NCBI GenBank assembly: GCA_910575555.1
Contig: CAJTFX010000020.1
Span: 1 to 64,000, forward strand
Source of the DNA: Lachnospiraceae bacterium
GTDB taxonomy: Bacteria > Bacillota > Clostridia > Lachnospirales > Lachnospiraceae
Length of the DNA stretch: 64,000 bases
Direction: 5' to 3'
Part shown: in pieces, positions 34,152 to 42,631 of the stretch
Layout: each line of letters starts with the position of its first letter
How positions within the stretch are numbered: the first letter of the stretch is position 1
Translations under genes and position numbers: made by a program
Notes under the pieces: generated by a model
Seen by the model: only the letters and a program-made list of their open reading frames with translations
What the model was told of the DNA's origin: nothing
Database searches by the model: none

Positions 34152-34891
34152 TCTTCTATGACCGCCTTTCCGCCTGCAATCTTACAAAGCTGCTGGCGAA
34201 CTTCCTTTTGCCGATCCTCGCTGATTTTCAATTCTATTTCTTTTCCCATGAAACTGATAGTAATATTGAAAAAGTTCATCTTCTTCACATAATCGTAATT
34301 CACTAAAAAGGACTGGTGTATACGCAGAAAATATTGCCTGCTTGCTGCCAGTTCTTTTTCGACATTATTGAGCTTTCCATAAAAATGTTCATCAGAGCCA
34401 TCTTTAAGGTGGATATAAACGATTCTGTTATTGCTTTCAAAATAAACAATATCTCTTACGGACACTTTCTGTATTTCCTTGTTGAATGTAAATTGATAGA
34501 ATACCTCCGTCTCATTGATTCGTTTACAGGAATCCTTAAAATAGCGGGCGAACAGGACATGGTTTAAAGGCTTTGAGAGGAAGCGGAATGGTTCCACTTC
34601 AAACAGTTCCTTTAAATATTTATCATAGCCCGATATATAAATCAGCAATACAGTCCGGTCAATTTCACGAATGTGCCGTGCAGCGGTTATTCCGTCTACC
34701 TGCTCCATCTCAATGTCAATAAATATAAGTTGATAATGTTCGCCGTTCTGAATGCTTTTCAGAAGGGTTTTGCCGTCGGAGAATACTTCGGTTTCCACAC
34801 GGATGCCTAACTTCCGGCTTTCCTGAAATACCAGAGTTTCAATTTCCCCGGTAAAATTGGAATCGTCATCACATATCGCTATTCTTAGCAT
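34148..34891 (-). CDS. agrA: LytTR-family response regulator, agr locus 2
   Basis: A 247-residue protein with receiver domain (ICDDDS, acceptor Asp in LIFIDIEM, Lys in LSKPL) and LytTR domain (IVYFESNNRIVYIHLKDG, FLRIHQSFLVNYDYV). It differs considerably from the locus 1 regulator, so it should recognise a different box; the TTACAT/YAACAT repeats at 35413 and 36202 are candidates. It overlaps the XRE gene upstream by 23 bases. Confidence 0.88.
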   Translation of the reverse strand: MLRIAICDDDSNFTGEIETLVFQESRKLGIRVETEVFSDGKTLLKSIQNGEHYQLIFIDIEMEQVDGITAARHIREIDRTVLLIYISGYDKYLKELFEVEPFRFLSKPLNHVLFARYFKDSCKRINETEVFYQFTFNKEIQKVSVRDIVYFESNNRIVYIHLKDGSDEHFYGKLNNVEKELAASRQYFLRIHQSFLVNYDYVKKMNFFNITISFMGKEIELKISEDRQKEVRQQLCKIAGGKAVIEE

Positions 34892-35267
34892 TTTTATCCA
34901 CTTCCTTTGCAGATTCTTCCTCGCTCTCCTCTTGTGCCTGCTCTAAGCGCTCAAGTACACAGCGGAGTGTCTTTTGGTTGACTTCGGATAACTTCTGATA
35001 GCGGCGGACAATATCATAGCACTTATCCATTTCCTGATTCATGCGGTATTGTCCGTTATAATCACGTTTTACATCAGAAATCCCAAGTATATAGTCGGTA
35101 GTAACGTTATATTCTTGTGATATGTTTATAAGTATATCAGAAGGAATATCATAAGCGTTATTTTCCATTCTGCTTACCGCTTGTTGAGTAGTTCCGATTT
35201 TCTTGGCAAGAGCTTCTTGCGATAAGCCTAAGCTCTTTCTTAGTTCACGAATACGATTATTTACCAT
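34869..35267 (-). CDS. XRE-family regulator heading the agr-2 operon
   Basis: A 132-residue protein with N-terminal HTH (IRELRKSLGLSQEALAKKIGTTQQAVSRMEN split at residues about 5-36) and a long acidic C-terminal helix (QAQEESEEESAKEVDKNAK). It is the first gene of the minus-strand operon and overlaps the LytTR gene by 23 bases. It may control the divergent agrD-2 promoter as well. An XRE repressor in front of an agr operon is not part of the staphylococcal layout. Confidence 0.8.
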   Translation of the reverse strand: MVNNRIRELRKSLGLSQEALAKKIGTTQQAVSRMENNAYDIPSDILINISQEYNVTTDYILGISDVKRDYNGQYRMNQEMDKCYDIVRRYQKLSEVNQKTLRCVLERLEQAQEESEEESAKEVDKNAKNSDM

Positions 35268-35412
35268 ATGTACAACTTCCTTTCAAGTAATATTCTTACA
35301 TGAATATTCAAAATAAGCTAACAACTAGAATATGTATCGAATTATTCATATAACGGTAAAATAGAAAGAAATACAACTTAAACATCGGTATGGGAATAAT
35401 TGCAGGGAAAAA

Positions 35413-35472
35413 TTACATGCTGTGTCGGAATTTCAACATTTAAAAGGAATATGATGTAGAGTAAGGTATACT
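35413..35472 (+). promoter_or_regulatory. Predicted promoter of agrD-2 with a 21-bp-spaced box pair
   Basis: TTACAT (35413-35418) and CAACAT (35434-35439) start 21 bp apart. The -10 TATACT is at 35467-35472, 28 bp after the second box; the -35 region (AAGGAA) is poor. The same geometry occurs at 36202-36261 before the radical-SAM operon. Confidence 0.55.
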
Positions 35473-35504
35473 CTTATTGAAAAATGAAATTGGAGGTGTA
35501 TTAT

Positions 35505-35651
35505 ATGTTAGGCAAAGGAAAGAAAAATATTACAGCTACAATTTTGGAAAAAGTAGCACGTAATTCTGTGAAAGCAGCAGCCGACAGCAGATGTATGTAT
35601 TGTCTGCATCAGCCCAAGCAGCCGACAGGAATCAAGAAGCTTTCCCGATAA
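35505..35651 (+). CDS. agrD: AgrD-type cyclic lactone autoinducer precursor, agr locus 2
   Basis: A 48-residue peptide: basic helical start (KNITATILEKVARNSVKAA), then SRCMYCLHQPKQPTGIKKLSR. As in the locus 1 peptide, five residues beginning with Cys (CMYCL) precede the tail HQPK.P, so the expected ring is CMYCL closed by the first Cys; the second Cys inside the ring is unusual. TGGAGGTG precedes the ATG. It is on the opposite strand from agrB/C/A-2, so expression of signal and sensor is separated. Confidence 0.85.
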   Translation: MLGKGKKNITATILEKVARNSVKAAADSRCMYCLHQPKQPTGIKKLSR

Positions 35652-35667
35652 GAAAGCTGTATATGGA

Positions 35668-35715
35668 AAAAACTGCCGTATGTGTGAGGAAACTTACATA
35701 TATGGCAGTTTTTTT
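35668..35715 (+). terminator. Terminator after agrD-2
   Basis: AAAAACTGCCGTATGTGT pairs with TACATATATGGCAGTTTTTTT. Confidence 0.85.
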
Positions 35716-35765
35716 GAAAAAGAGATTCAGTCAATTCATTTTCAATGTAGTGACTTAAAAATGCC

Positions 35766-35772
35766 TGTCGAA
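35766..35772 (+). promoter_or_regulatory. Possible Spo0A box before the XRE pseudogene
   Basis: TGTCGAA in CCTGTCGAAAAATG, at the same place relative to the decayed gene as the box at 29386 is to its intact copy. Confidence 0.3.
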
Positions 35773-35859
35773 AAATGATGCTTTATGTCCGGGTTTGTAT
35801 CCGATGTCCTCCATTTGGTTCTTCATTTCAAAAATAAATTAGAATGGAGAATAGAAGAA

Positions 35860-36100
35860 TGAAGGGTATAAGATATATATTATTGCGGATAATGTGAGAT
35901 TATGCCGAAAAAGAGAAAACTTAATACAGGCAGAACTGTCACCAGATTCTATAAAGCGGATTGAGGGTGAAAAAAGAACAATGTCATTAGAGAACTTTAT
36001 AAGGCTTTCGGATGCACTTCGTATACCGTTATCATTCTTTATGTATGATCAAAATGATATGATGCAAGAGATGGCTGAAGGAATGGAGAAGCTATTGTAA
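35860..36100 (+). pseudogene. Decayed copy of the XRE gene at 29494
   Basis: The bases align with 29494-29826: ATGAAGGGTATAAGATAT against ATGAAGGATATAAAATAT, then DSIKRIEG.KRTMSLENF and IPLSFFMY. Two inserted bases near the start break the frame, a deletion removes the second HTH helix, and a larger segment is missing before the end. The surviving open frame (35894-36100) has no start signal. Upstream DNA is also duplicated. Confidence 0.8.
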
Positions 36101-36103
36101 AAA

Positions 36104-36152
36104 CATAAAGAAAACAGTTTGGCTGGAATGATAGCTAGGCTGTTTCTTTATG
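36104..36152 (+). terminator. Hairpin after the XRE pseudogene
   Basis: CATAAAGAAAACAG pairs with CTGTTTCTTTATG. No T run follows, so its role as terminator is uncertain. The remaining bases to 36298 hold the promoter of the radical-SAM operon. Confidence 0.45.
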
Positions 36153-36201
36153 ATATGGATAAAAATATGAACAGGTATTTAAATGAAGTATCTCTGAAAA
36201 A

Positions 36202-36261
36202 TTACATATAAATTCGTAATTCTTACATGTGCAGAAAAAATAGGTTCTTTATAGATATAAT
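36202..36261 (+). promoter_or_regulatory. Predicted agr-2-type promoter of the RiPP operon
   Basis: TTACAT at 36202-36207 and 36223-36228 start 21 bp apart; -10 TATAAT at 36256-36261, 28 bp after the second box; no usable -35 (AGAAAA). Identical spacing to the agrD-2 promoter suggests control by the locus 2 LytTR regulator. Confidence 0.55.
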
Positions 36262-36297
36262 GGGCTTATAACAAATGAACAGACAGGGGTATTTAAT

Positions 36298-37062
36298 ATG
36301 AAATTAAAAAAGAGTAAGTATTTGCACAACGTAGAAACGGATTGTTGGGTAATCCTTGAGGATGATAGAACGGGTGAGTGGATAAAAATTCATAAAGAAT
36401 GGATGGATATACTTGATAAGTTCTTAATTGAAGAATTAGATGAAAAGGAAGCTCTTAATAGATTTGAGGATAATGAGGATAAGGAATACTTTGAAAAGCT
36501 GATTACGCTTATGAAAAAAAAGAAATTTCTTATTCCGGTTGACGAGGAAGAAAAAGCGCATATTGAACAGGTATATATCGCAGTGACAAATAATTGCAAC
36601 TTAAAGTGCAAACATTGTTGCTATGATGCCTCCGCATTGAATGAGAAAAAGTGTGACTTATCAACTATAGAGGTTAAAAGCATATTTGATAAGGTAATTG
36701 GGTTATCGCCCGATTGTATTGCCATCAGTGGGGGAGAACCCTTAGTGAGAGAAGATATTATAGAATTGTTGACATATTTAAGACAACAATTTCAGGGGAA
36801 AATAACACTCTCGTCAAATGCAATACTGATTACCGAAAAGAATGTAAATGCAATTTATGATTTGGTAGACAGTTTTGATATTAGTATTGATGGAGTAGAT
36901 GAAGAGACATGCAGTAGAATCAGAGGAAAGGGTGTTTTTGATAAAGTAATCAATATCATTAACATGATCAAGAATATCGGAGATAAGCGCATATGTTTAT
37001 CTATGGTAGATGAGCTAAACCAGATAGGGATAAAAAATAGATATGTATCGGCAGGAGCATAG
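36298..37062 (+). pseudogene. Radical-SAM/SPASM peptide maturase, 5' part, interrupted by IME2
   Basis: The N-terminal part has a PqqD-like leader-binding appearance (residues about 10-75) and the radical-SAM cluster motif CNLKCKHC (Cys100, Cys104, Cys107), followed by ISGGEPL and SIDGVDEET. The native frame stops at base 37011; the codons to 37062 belong to the mobile element. The SPASM part is at 47721-48239. Joining the two gives an uninterrupted 410-codon gene. Such enzymes install thioether or C-C links in ribosomal peptides. In the inserted state it lacks the auxiliary cluster domain and is very probably inactive. Confidence 0.88.
37017..37029 (+). repeat. IME2 left terminal inverted repeat
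   Basis: AAACCAGATAGGG, the inverse of 47701-47713 except for one base, identical to the IME1 left end. Confidence 0.75.
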
Positions 37063-37075
37063 ATTTTCTCCTGCC
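37050..37075 (-). terminator. Terminator of the IME2 recombinase gene
   Basis: GGCAGGAG and CTCCTGCC, as in IME1, just beyond the tnpX stop. Confidence 0.65.
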
Positions 37076-37085
37076 ACGCCTATAT

Positions 37086-38744
37086 TTAGGCGGTTTGACG
37101 TTTGGTACGCTGCATATATTCCCGTTCCATTTCCTGCATTTCTTCGTCCGTAGGGATGTCCACAATCCCGACATAGGAATAGTAGATGTCGATTTGCTGT
37201 GTCCGTTTCCTGTCCTTTTTCTCACGCTCATGGACTACGATTTTATCCACAAATGCGTTTAGGATTTCGGGTGTCAGCTCGTCGATGCGGGTGTATTTCT
37301 TGGTGACGGCTATCAGTTTGGCGACATTGGTCGCTTCTGTGTCGGCTTCGCTGACCTCGGCTGTCAAGGCTTCGATTTCCTGCTTTAGCTGTTCCTGCTC
37401 GGCTTCATATCCGTCTGACAGCTTGTAAAAGCGTTCGTCATTCAGCTTTCCGTTGACATTATCCTCATAGATTTTACGGAACAGGCGGTCAAGCTCCTTT
37501 ATCCGCTTTTCGTCCTTTTCTATCTGTTTCTGCTTTGCGGACAATTCGTATCTGCGTTCCGCAAGGGTGGCGTCAATCTGCTGTCGGATAAACACACGCT
37601 CAAACTGCTGTAAATAGGAGAGGAAATGCTGAAGCTGTTTCAGAACCAACTGTTTTAATGCGTCCTCTCGGATATAGTGCTGCGTACATTCCTTCGCCCT
37701 GCTCGTCCGTTTATACATGGAACAGCGGAAATGCGTATATCCGTTTGCTGTGGCTAGGCTGAGTTTCGCCCCGCAGTCGGCACAATAGAGCAGCCCTGAA
37801 AAGATACTTGTCAATCCGCTTTTGGTCGGTCTGCGTTTATTTTCCCGTATCATCTGAACTTTTTCCCACATATCCCTGTCAATGATGGGCGTATGGGCGT
37901 CCTCGATATACGTCCGCCTGTCCTTTGCGGTTGGGATGCGTTTCTTGCTCTTGAAGCCTAAACGGGTGGATTTAAAGCTCTCCGTCACGCCGATATACGC
38001 CACATTTTCCAGAATGGACGCAATCACGGACGTCTCCCAGTTATAGGGATGTCCCGATTTTTTTGCAACGCCGATTCCCTTTGATACTTTGTAGGCTGAC
38101 GGGGTAAGCGCTTTATCTTCCCAGAGGGCTGTGGCAATGGCTGACACGCCTTTCCCCTGCATACAGAGTGAGAATATCCTGCGGACGACTGCCGCCGCTT
38201 CCTCGTCCACAAGCCAGCGTGTTTTATCGTCTGGATTCCGCAAATACCCGTAGGGCGGCGCGCCCAAATGCTCGCCTGCAAGCCCTTTCGCTTTCTTGAC
38301 TTCCTTTACCTTTTTGCTTGTGCTTTTGGGATACCATTCGTTGAAAAGGTTGGTAAAGGCGGCAAATTCGTTGCTCTCAAGGCTGCCCGTGTCCACGTTG
38401 TCCATGATGGCGATGAACCTCACGCCCGCTTCGGGGTAGATGATTTCGGAGTATGAGCCGACCTCGATATAGTTCCTGCCGAAGCGTGATAAGTCTTTGA
38501 CAATGACGGTCTTTACAAACCCTTTTTCAATGTCCGACGACATTTCCTTAAAGCTTGGGCGGTCGAAATTCGTACCCGTATAGCCGTCGTCCACGTAGAA
38601 TTTCGGGTTAGGGAAACCGTGTTCTTTTGCGTATTTCATCAGATATTCTTTCTGGTTTACAATGCTGTTGCTTTCGCCTTCCCGCCCGTCATCTTGGCTT
38701 AACCTACAATATAATGCCGTAAATTCTTCCTGCTGTCTTTTCAT
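37086..38744 (-). CDS. tnpX: Large serine recombinase, TnpX family
   Basis: A 552-residue copy nearly identical to the IME1 recombinase (5409-7067), with catalytic Ser16 in YCRLSQDD, the Cys4 zinc ribbon and a DUF4368-like end. The ATG at 38744 follows AAAGGAGAGC. Differences are scattered substitutions (for example at the C-terminus EEMQEMEREYMQ instead of AEMREMEREYTQ). All catalytic elements are intact, so IME2 should be able to excise. Confidence 0.93.
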   Translation of the reverse strand: MKRQQEEFTALYCRLSQDDGREGESNSIVNQKEYLMKYAKEHGFPNPKFYVDDGYTGTNFDRPSFKEMSSDIEKGFVKTVIVKDLSRFGRNYIEVGSYSEIIYPEAGVRFIAIMDNVDTGSLESNEFAAFTNLFNEWYPKSTSKKVKEVKKAKGLAGEHLGAPPYGYLRNPDDKTRWLVDEEAAAVVRRIFSLCMQGKGVSAIATALWEDKALTPSAYKVSKGIGVAKKSGHPYNWETSVIASILENVAYIGVTESFKSTRLGFKSKKRIPTAKDRRTYIEDAHTPIIDRDMWEKVQMIRENKRRPTKSGLTSIFSGLLYCADCGAKLSLATANGYTHFRCSMYKRTSRAKECTQHYIREDALKQLVLKQLQHFLSYLQQFERVFIRQQIDATLAERRYELSAKQKQIEKDEKRIKELDRLFRKIYEDNVNGKLNDERFYKLSDGYEAEQEQLKQEIEALTAEVSEADTEATNVAKLIAVTKKYTRIDELTPEILNAFVDKIVVHEREKKDRKRTQQIDIYYSYVGIVDIPTDEEMQEMEREYMQRTKRQTA

Positions 38745-38852
38745 AAAGCTCTCCTTTTCGACAGCAGACACGGTATTGTGAAGTGTAGGTACAGTGTACC
38801 ACACCTGACCTTAAACTTCAACGCTTTAAAGCGGTAATTCTTCCGCTGCCTG

Positions 38853-39155
38853 TTATTCCCCGTCATCATCACCCCAATTCTTATCATTTAAAAATCCATA
38901 TCCCTGTGCGCTGCGCCGAAAAATATCCGTAAGCATTACAAGCAAGTCCCGCCCATCTTTTCGGAAATGGGCGTTGACGGTGTATTCCGTGCCGCCGATT
39001 TTCTCGGTAAGGCTCATCGGCTCTGGGATGCGGACAAGGGGCGTGACGTTCTGGGCAGGCAGCAGAGGGGGATATATTTTATCGGGATTTACCATAGGGG
39101 CATCCTTGTATTCCTCCATAATCGCCTGTATTTCTTCCTCGGACAGTCTGCTCAT
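38853..39155 (-). CDS. tnpW: TnpW-like transposon protein
   Basis: A 100-residue protein, near-identical to the IME1 copy, with KIGGTEYTVNAHF in the centre and a slightly different end (GFLNDKNWGDDDGE). It overlaps the relaxase stop by four bases. Role unknown. Confidence 0.75.
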   Translation of the reverse strand: MSRLSEEEIQAIMEEYKDAPMVNPDKIYPPLLPAQNVTPLVRIPEPMSLTEKIGGTEYTVNAHFRKDGRDLLVMLTDIFRRSAQGYGFLNDKNWGDDDGE

Positions 39156-40516
39156 CGCAATAATTCCTCCCTCCTGCGGTCTGTTTTAACGGTCTGTTTC
39201 TGTCGGCTTGGACGCTGTTTTTCAATCGTATCATGGATTTGGTCTAAGCAGTTGTCGATATGGGCAGAGCGTTTCTCAATCCCGTCTGCATATTTCAGCC
39301 GCTTTCTAAGCTCCGCTATCCGCTCTGTCACGCCCTGTTTTTCTGCTCGGAGTGTTTCTTTTTCGGCTGGTGTGGCACGGCGTACCTTGTTCCGCAAGTG
39401 CTGGCGGTAGTCAATCAGTTTATTCATTTCGGTCTGGTTTTTCTCCCTGTCGGCGTGTAAGTCGGAAAGGGTAGAGATGTTATGCTTTGACATATACCTT
39501 ACCTGTGCGGTAATCTCGTCCAGTTTCCGAAGCTCCTCTTTCATCAGCGGGCTTGCCGGCTTGTAGTCCGTACCTTTTGGGAATATCCCCAACTGATAAC
39601 ACCAGTAGTAATATAACGCTAAGATTCCCGTGGTTTTCTGGTGTGGTTTCCATGCGTTTTTGTACTGCTTTGGCATATGCGGGGAGTAGGAAATCCTTGC
39701 TTTGTAGTTCCCATATCGGGAAGTCCCACCTAAACATGACCGTATGAAATCGGGTGTCAGCCGCTCGTCAAGGGTGTCTAACCTTGTGAAATGCTTATAC
39801 TGCGGCAGCTTCATTTTCCAATGACTGCCCGAAGAATCCACCTCATATCCCTTGTCGGTAAGGTATTTCATCATATGCTGTAAATCCCTGCTCCTGTTGA
39901 TTGCTTCCTTTAAATCCTCCCGATAGACGTTGTACCGTGTCGGCTTGCCTCTCTTTTCGTCCAGATAAAGCGGTCTTGCAGGGGCTTTCTTGGGGTTTTC
40001 AATCACCGATAAACTGTACTCTCGGCATAAGCGGTCGGACACCTCCCTTAGCCGTTTCTGTTCGGATTTTGAGTAATTATATTTGCTCCCATCCAGATAA
40101 GAAACGGAGTTAAAACAGAAATGATTATGGAGATGTCCTTTGTCAAGGTGGGTGGCAACGATTATCTGGTATTTATCGTCCCACATTTCCCTTGCCAGTT
40201 TCAATCCGATTTCGTGGCACTGTTCGGGCGTTACCTCGTCTGGCTTGAAGCTCTGGTAGCCGTGCCATGCGATATATCCGCCTGTCTTTTGGTACTGCTT
40301 CTTTGTCAAAATCATCTGCTGTAATGCGGTTTCTTTCAAACAGTTGATAGCGGAAACATACTCGCCCTCATTTGTTTTTGACGGATTTTTCACATAGGAG
40401 AACACGTCAAAGAAGTCCTGCATATCTTCATTCGGCACGGTCTTTTCTGGATTTTCTATATAGTCAATCACGTCTTTTATGCTCCCTTTGACATGCCATA
40501 GGCTCGTTACCGCCAT
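39152..40516 (-). CDS. Relaxase/mobilization nuclease (MobA/VirD2 type)
   Basis: 454 residues, the same length as in IME1, with the intact metal motif THLDKGHLHNHFCFNS. The N-terminus varies (VKGSIKDVIDYIENPEKT versus IKGRLKDLIDYVENPEKT) while the catalytic core is conserved. It forms an operon with mobC (1 bp gap) and tnpW. Confidence 0.9.
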   Translation of the reverse strand: MAVTSLWHVKGSIKDVIDYIENPEKTVPNEDMQDFFDVFSYVKNPSKTNEGEYVSAINCLKETALQQMILTKKQYQKTGGYIAWHGYQSFKPDEVTPEQCHEIGLKLAREMWDDKYQIIVATHLDKGHLHNHFCFNSVSYLDGSKYNYSKSEQKRLREVSDRLCREYSLSVIENPKKAPARPLYLDEKRGKPTRYNVYREDLKEAINRSRDLQHMMKYLTDKGYEVDSSGSHWKMKLPQYKHFTRLDTLDERLTPDFIRSCLGGTSRYGNYKARISYSPHMPKQYKNAWKPHQKTTGILALYYYWCYQLGIFPKGTDYKPASPLMKEELRKLDEITAQVRYMSKHNISTLSDLHADREKNQTEMNKLIDYRQHLRNKVRRATPAEKETLRAEKQGVTERIAELRKRLKYADGIEKRSAHIDNCLDQIHDTIEKQRPSRQKQTVKTDRRREELLR

Positions 40517-40517
40517 A

Positions 40518-40874
40518 TCAGACCGCCCCCTGTTCTGTCAATTCTTCTATGCTGAACCGTTGTGGGAGAGTTGTTTTCTGTTGCAGTTCTAAGATAAAAT
40601 CCTCAATCTCCTTACAGATTTCAGTGGCGGTTGGATAGTATGGGACACACTTTTTGAAAGCGTCATGCACTTCATAGAGCTTGTTTAACAGTGCCCAAAA
40701 CTCGGTTTTTGGCTTCGGCTGCGGGGCGTTTTCCTTGCATAACTGGCGCATAAATTCGGCAGCGGACAGACCGCAAGCGGCGGTGCACTGCTTTAATTTT
40801 TCATGTTCTCCCTCGTTCAATCGGACGGTAATCGGGACATTCCGCACGCCCTTTTCTGATTTTTCTCTGCTCAT
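40518..40874 (-). CDS. MobC-like relaxosome accessory protein
   Basis: 118 residues, ribbon-helix-helix start (VPITVRLNEGEHEKLKQC) and helical tail, as in IME1. It is directly upstream of the relaxase gene and next to the candidate transfer origin. Confidence 0.8.
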   Translation of the reverse strand: MSREKSEKGVRNVPITVRLNEGEHEKLKQCTAACGLSAAEFMRQLCKENAPQPKPKTEFWALLNKLYEVHDAFKKCVPYYPTATEICKEIEDFILELQQKTTLPQRFSIEELTEQGAV

Positions 40875-40914
40875 TTTCCTTAATCCTCCAGTCTTATTTT
40901 TCTTTTTTCGGGGT

Positions 40915-41000
40915 AAACAGGGGCTGTCCCCTGAGAGAAGTCCACACGCCTTTAGGCTGTGGATTGGATTGTGGCTTACACAATCCGATGCTCGCTATCT
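40915..41000. other. Candidate transfer origin (oriT) of IME2
   Basis: TCCACA / TGTGGA (about 40941-40963) and GGATTGTG / CACAATCC (about 40966-40986) are arranged as at 9267-9308 of IME1. The outer stem has changed sequence in both arms but still pairs. Confidence 0.45.
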
Positions 41001-41475
41001 CTGTGGACAATGCCGCAGAGCATTTTTCCTGTGCAGCGGTATTCTTAACGCCTGTCTTACCCTCCGAAAAGAAAATCCTATGTCCCTGCACCTCCGTTCT
41101 GGATTTGATTTCTTTTGACTTTTGGATAAATGAAAAAGCCGCCACACCGCACCACGAATGACAGGAGTGTTTTCTCCTGCTCGGATTCGCAATGCTATGT
41201 AACGGCTTTGAAATTCAAAACCATGCTGCCATACGCCAGCCGAAAAAGGCAGCATACTTTCGGCGGCGGTCAGTCTTGTCCGTTGGCTGACATTCCATTC
41301 TTCCATCTATGTGCTATTTAATTTTCAATCTTCCAATTCCCTCACGGGTATTTTAGAATACCATAGCGGCTGCACCCATGTCAAGATTTTGGGTAAACTT
41401 TTTAGTATTCCCTGTGGACAGGAATTTTATACATCAATTTTTATAATTAGGCGGGGGAATTTTATCCGCCACCCA
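41001..41475. other. Conserved non-coding stretch of the IME backbone
   Basis: About 450 bases closely matching 9321-9772 in IME1, ending in the hairpin GGCGGGGG / CCGCCACC (41451-41475). I see no gene with a ribosome site. Conservation outside coding DNA suggests an RNA or a DNA signal. Confidence 0.4.
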
Positions 41476-41508
41476 ATAGCCCGTCAAAAAGCTGTCTTTA
41501 TTAGCTGA

Positions 41509-41934
41509 TTATAAAATCTTTCGCAGCTTTTTCCGCAGATGGTCTAATCTTGCATAGATAGCCCCTGTTGTCAATCCGACAAGCGGGACAATTTCCTTTG
41601 TGGAATAGCCCTGCATTTTCAACAGGATGATTTGCAGAGTACGCCTGTCCACCGCAAGCAATGCCCGATACAGAGTTTCGTCCTCAATTTCATCCAGCAA
41701 ATCAGAAACAGTCTTTACCTCTGTATTCTGTTCTTTGTCTGCCATCCCCTCAAGGTATTCGCCGAAGTCGCTTGTCCAATAGTAAAACCGCCTGTTGGAA
41801 TTGAAGTCTGCTCTGTCGTCTGTGCAGATTTGTTCAATGATAGTTTCATCCACTCCGTGTTCCCTCAATATTTTTTCCTCGGCTTCTTTCCAGATAAGCC
41901 ATTTCCTGTTCTCCCGTCCGTTGTTGTATGCCAT
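41509..41934 (-). CDS. Small sigma-70-like regulator of the IME backbone
   Basis: 141 residues from the ATG at 41934 (GGAGG upstream). Region 4-like HTH at the C-terminus (IILLKMQGYSTKEIVPLVGL, GAIYARLDHLRKKL). Few substitutions relative to the IME1 copy at 9833. Probably regulates the element's own genes. Confidence 0.7.
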   Translation of the reverse strand: MAYNNGRENRKWLIWKEAEEKILREHGVDETIIEQICTDDRADFNSNRRFYYWTSDFGEYLEGMADKEQNTEVKTVSDLLDEIEDETLYRALLAVDRRTLQIILLKMQGYSTKEIVPLVGLTTGAIYARLDHLRKKLRKIL

Positions 41935-42326
41935 TCTTTTTTCCTCCAATCTGAAATTTTTGAAAATGCTAAAATTCAGATTGGAAAGGCGGCGAACGGC
42001 ATCCAATAGCAGAAACAGCCCTGCGGCACATTCCGATAAAAAACGACAAAAGAAAAACCGCAAAGGCTCTGTGACCTCTACGGTTATAAGTAATCATAAT
42101 TCTGTTAAGTGGAGATTCTACTTCTGGTTTTATGGTGAGAAGCAGCGTTACGTGGGCAGGGATTTTTTTAACTGGCTTCCTGCCAATCCCCGATATGCTA
42201 TGTATGGATATACTCTGCATTGCATGAGCAGATAGATTACTGCCAGAAAAAAGAACATAAAAAACCCTCCAACCTCTAAAACAGGTCTGGAGAGTGTCTG
42301 TTAAGTCTTTTCGGGCACAGCAATAC

Positions 42327-42371
42327 CGCCCACCACACGCCGTTTTTTTTATTTGGTGGGCGTTTGCCTTA
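42327..42371. terminator. Hairpin between IME2 backbone and cargo
   Basis: CGCCCACCA and TGGTGGGCG with a T8 run between. Same structure as 10613-10649 in IME1. The 41935-42326 stretch otherwise shows only a weak CCCTCC/GGAG hairpin near 42262-42294. Confidence 0.5.
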
Positions 42372-42423
42372 AAACCTTATGAAATAAAACAAAGCCGACA
42401 AACTGTGATTTTATTTCACAAAT

Positions 42424-42612
42424 TCATCGGCTCTGCGTCTGTGCGTCTGGCTCTTTCATAACAACTACTTTTAATGATTTTACATTGATTAAACTTTCTT
42501 GCCTGCATTTCGGACAATACAGAGGGAAGTTCCTTATTTCTGTATCTTCCCTTATTTTCATGCGTGTCTTATTTTCGCATATAGGGCAATATATCCAATG
42601 ATACCGTTCCAT
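42424..42612 (-). CDS. Cysteine-rich KTR-type zinc-ribbon protein
   Basis: A 62-residue protein with two CxxC pairs (YCPICENKTRMKI and YCPKCRQES) and the KTR motif that gives the cysteine-rich KTR family its name. These proteins occur next to resistance cargo in clostridial mobile elements; the function is not known. It is the last gene of the cargo operon, 19 bp after the DUF4097-like gene. Confidence 0.8.
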   Translation of the reverse strand: MERYHWIYCPICENKTRMKIREDTEIRNFPLYCPKCRQESLINVKSLKVVVMKEPDAQTQSR

Positions 42613-42631
42613 ATCTTTCTACACTCCAAAA

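Noticed and set aside
35894-36100. An intact 68-residue XRE protein
   Set aside because: Alignment with 29494-29826 shows that the true start is out of frame and part of the HTH is deleted.
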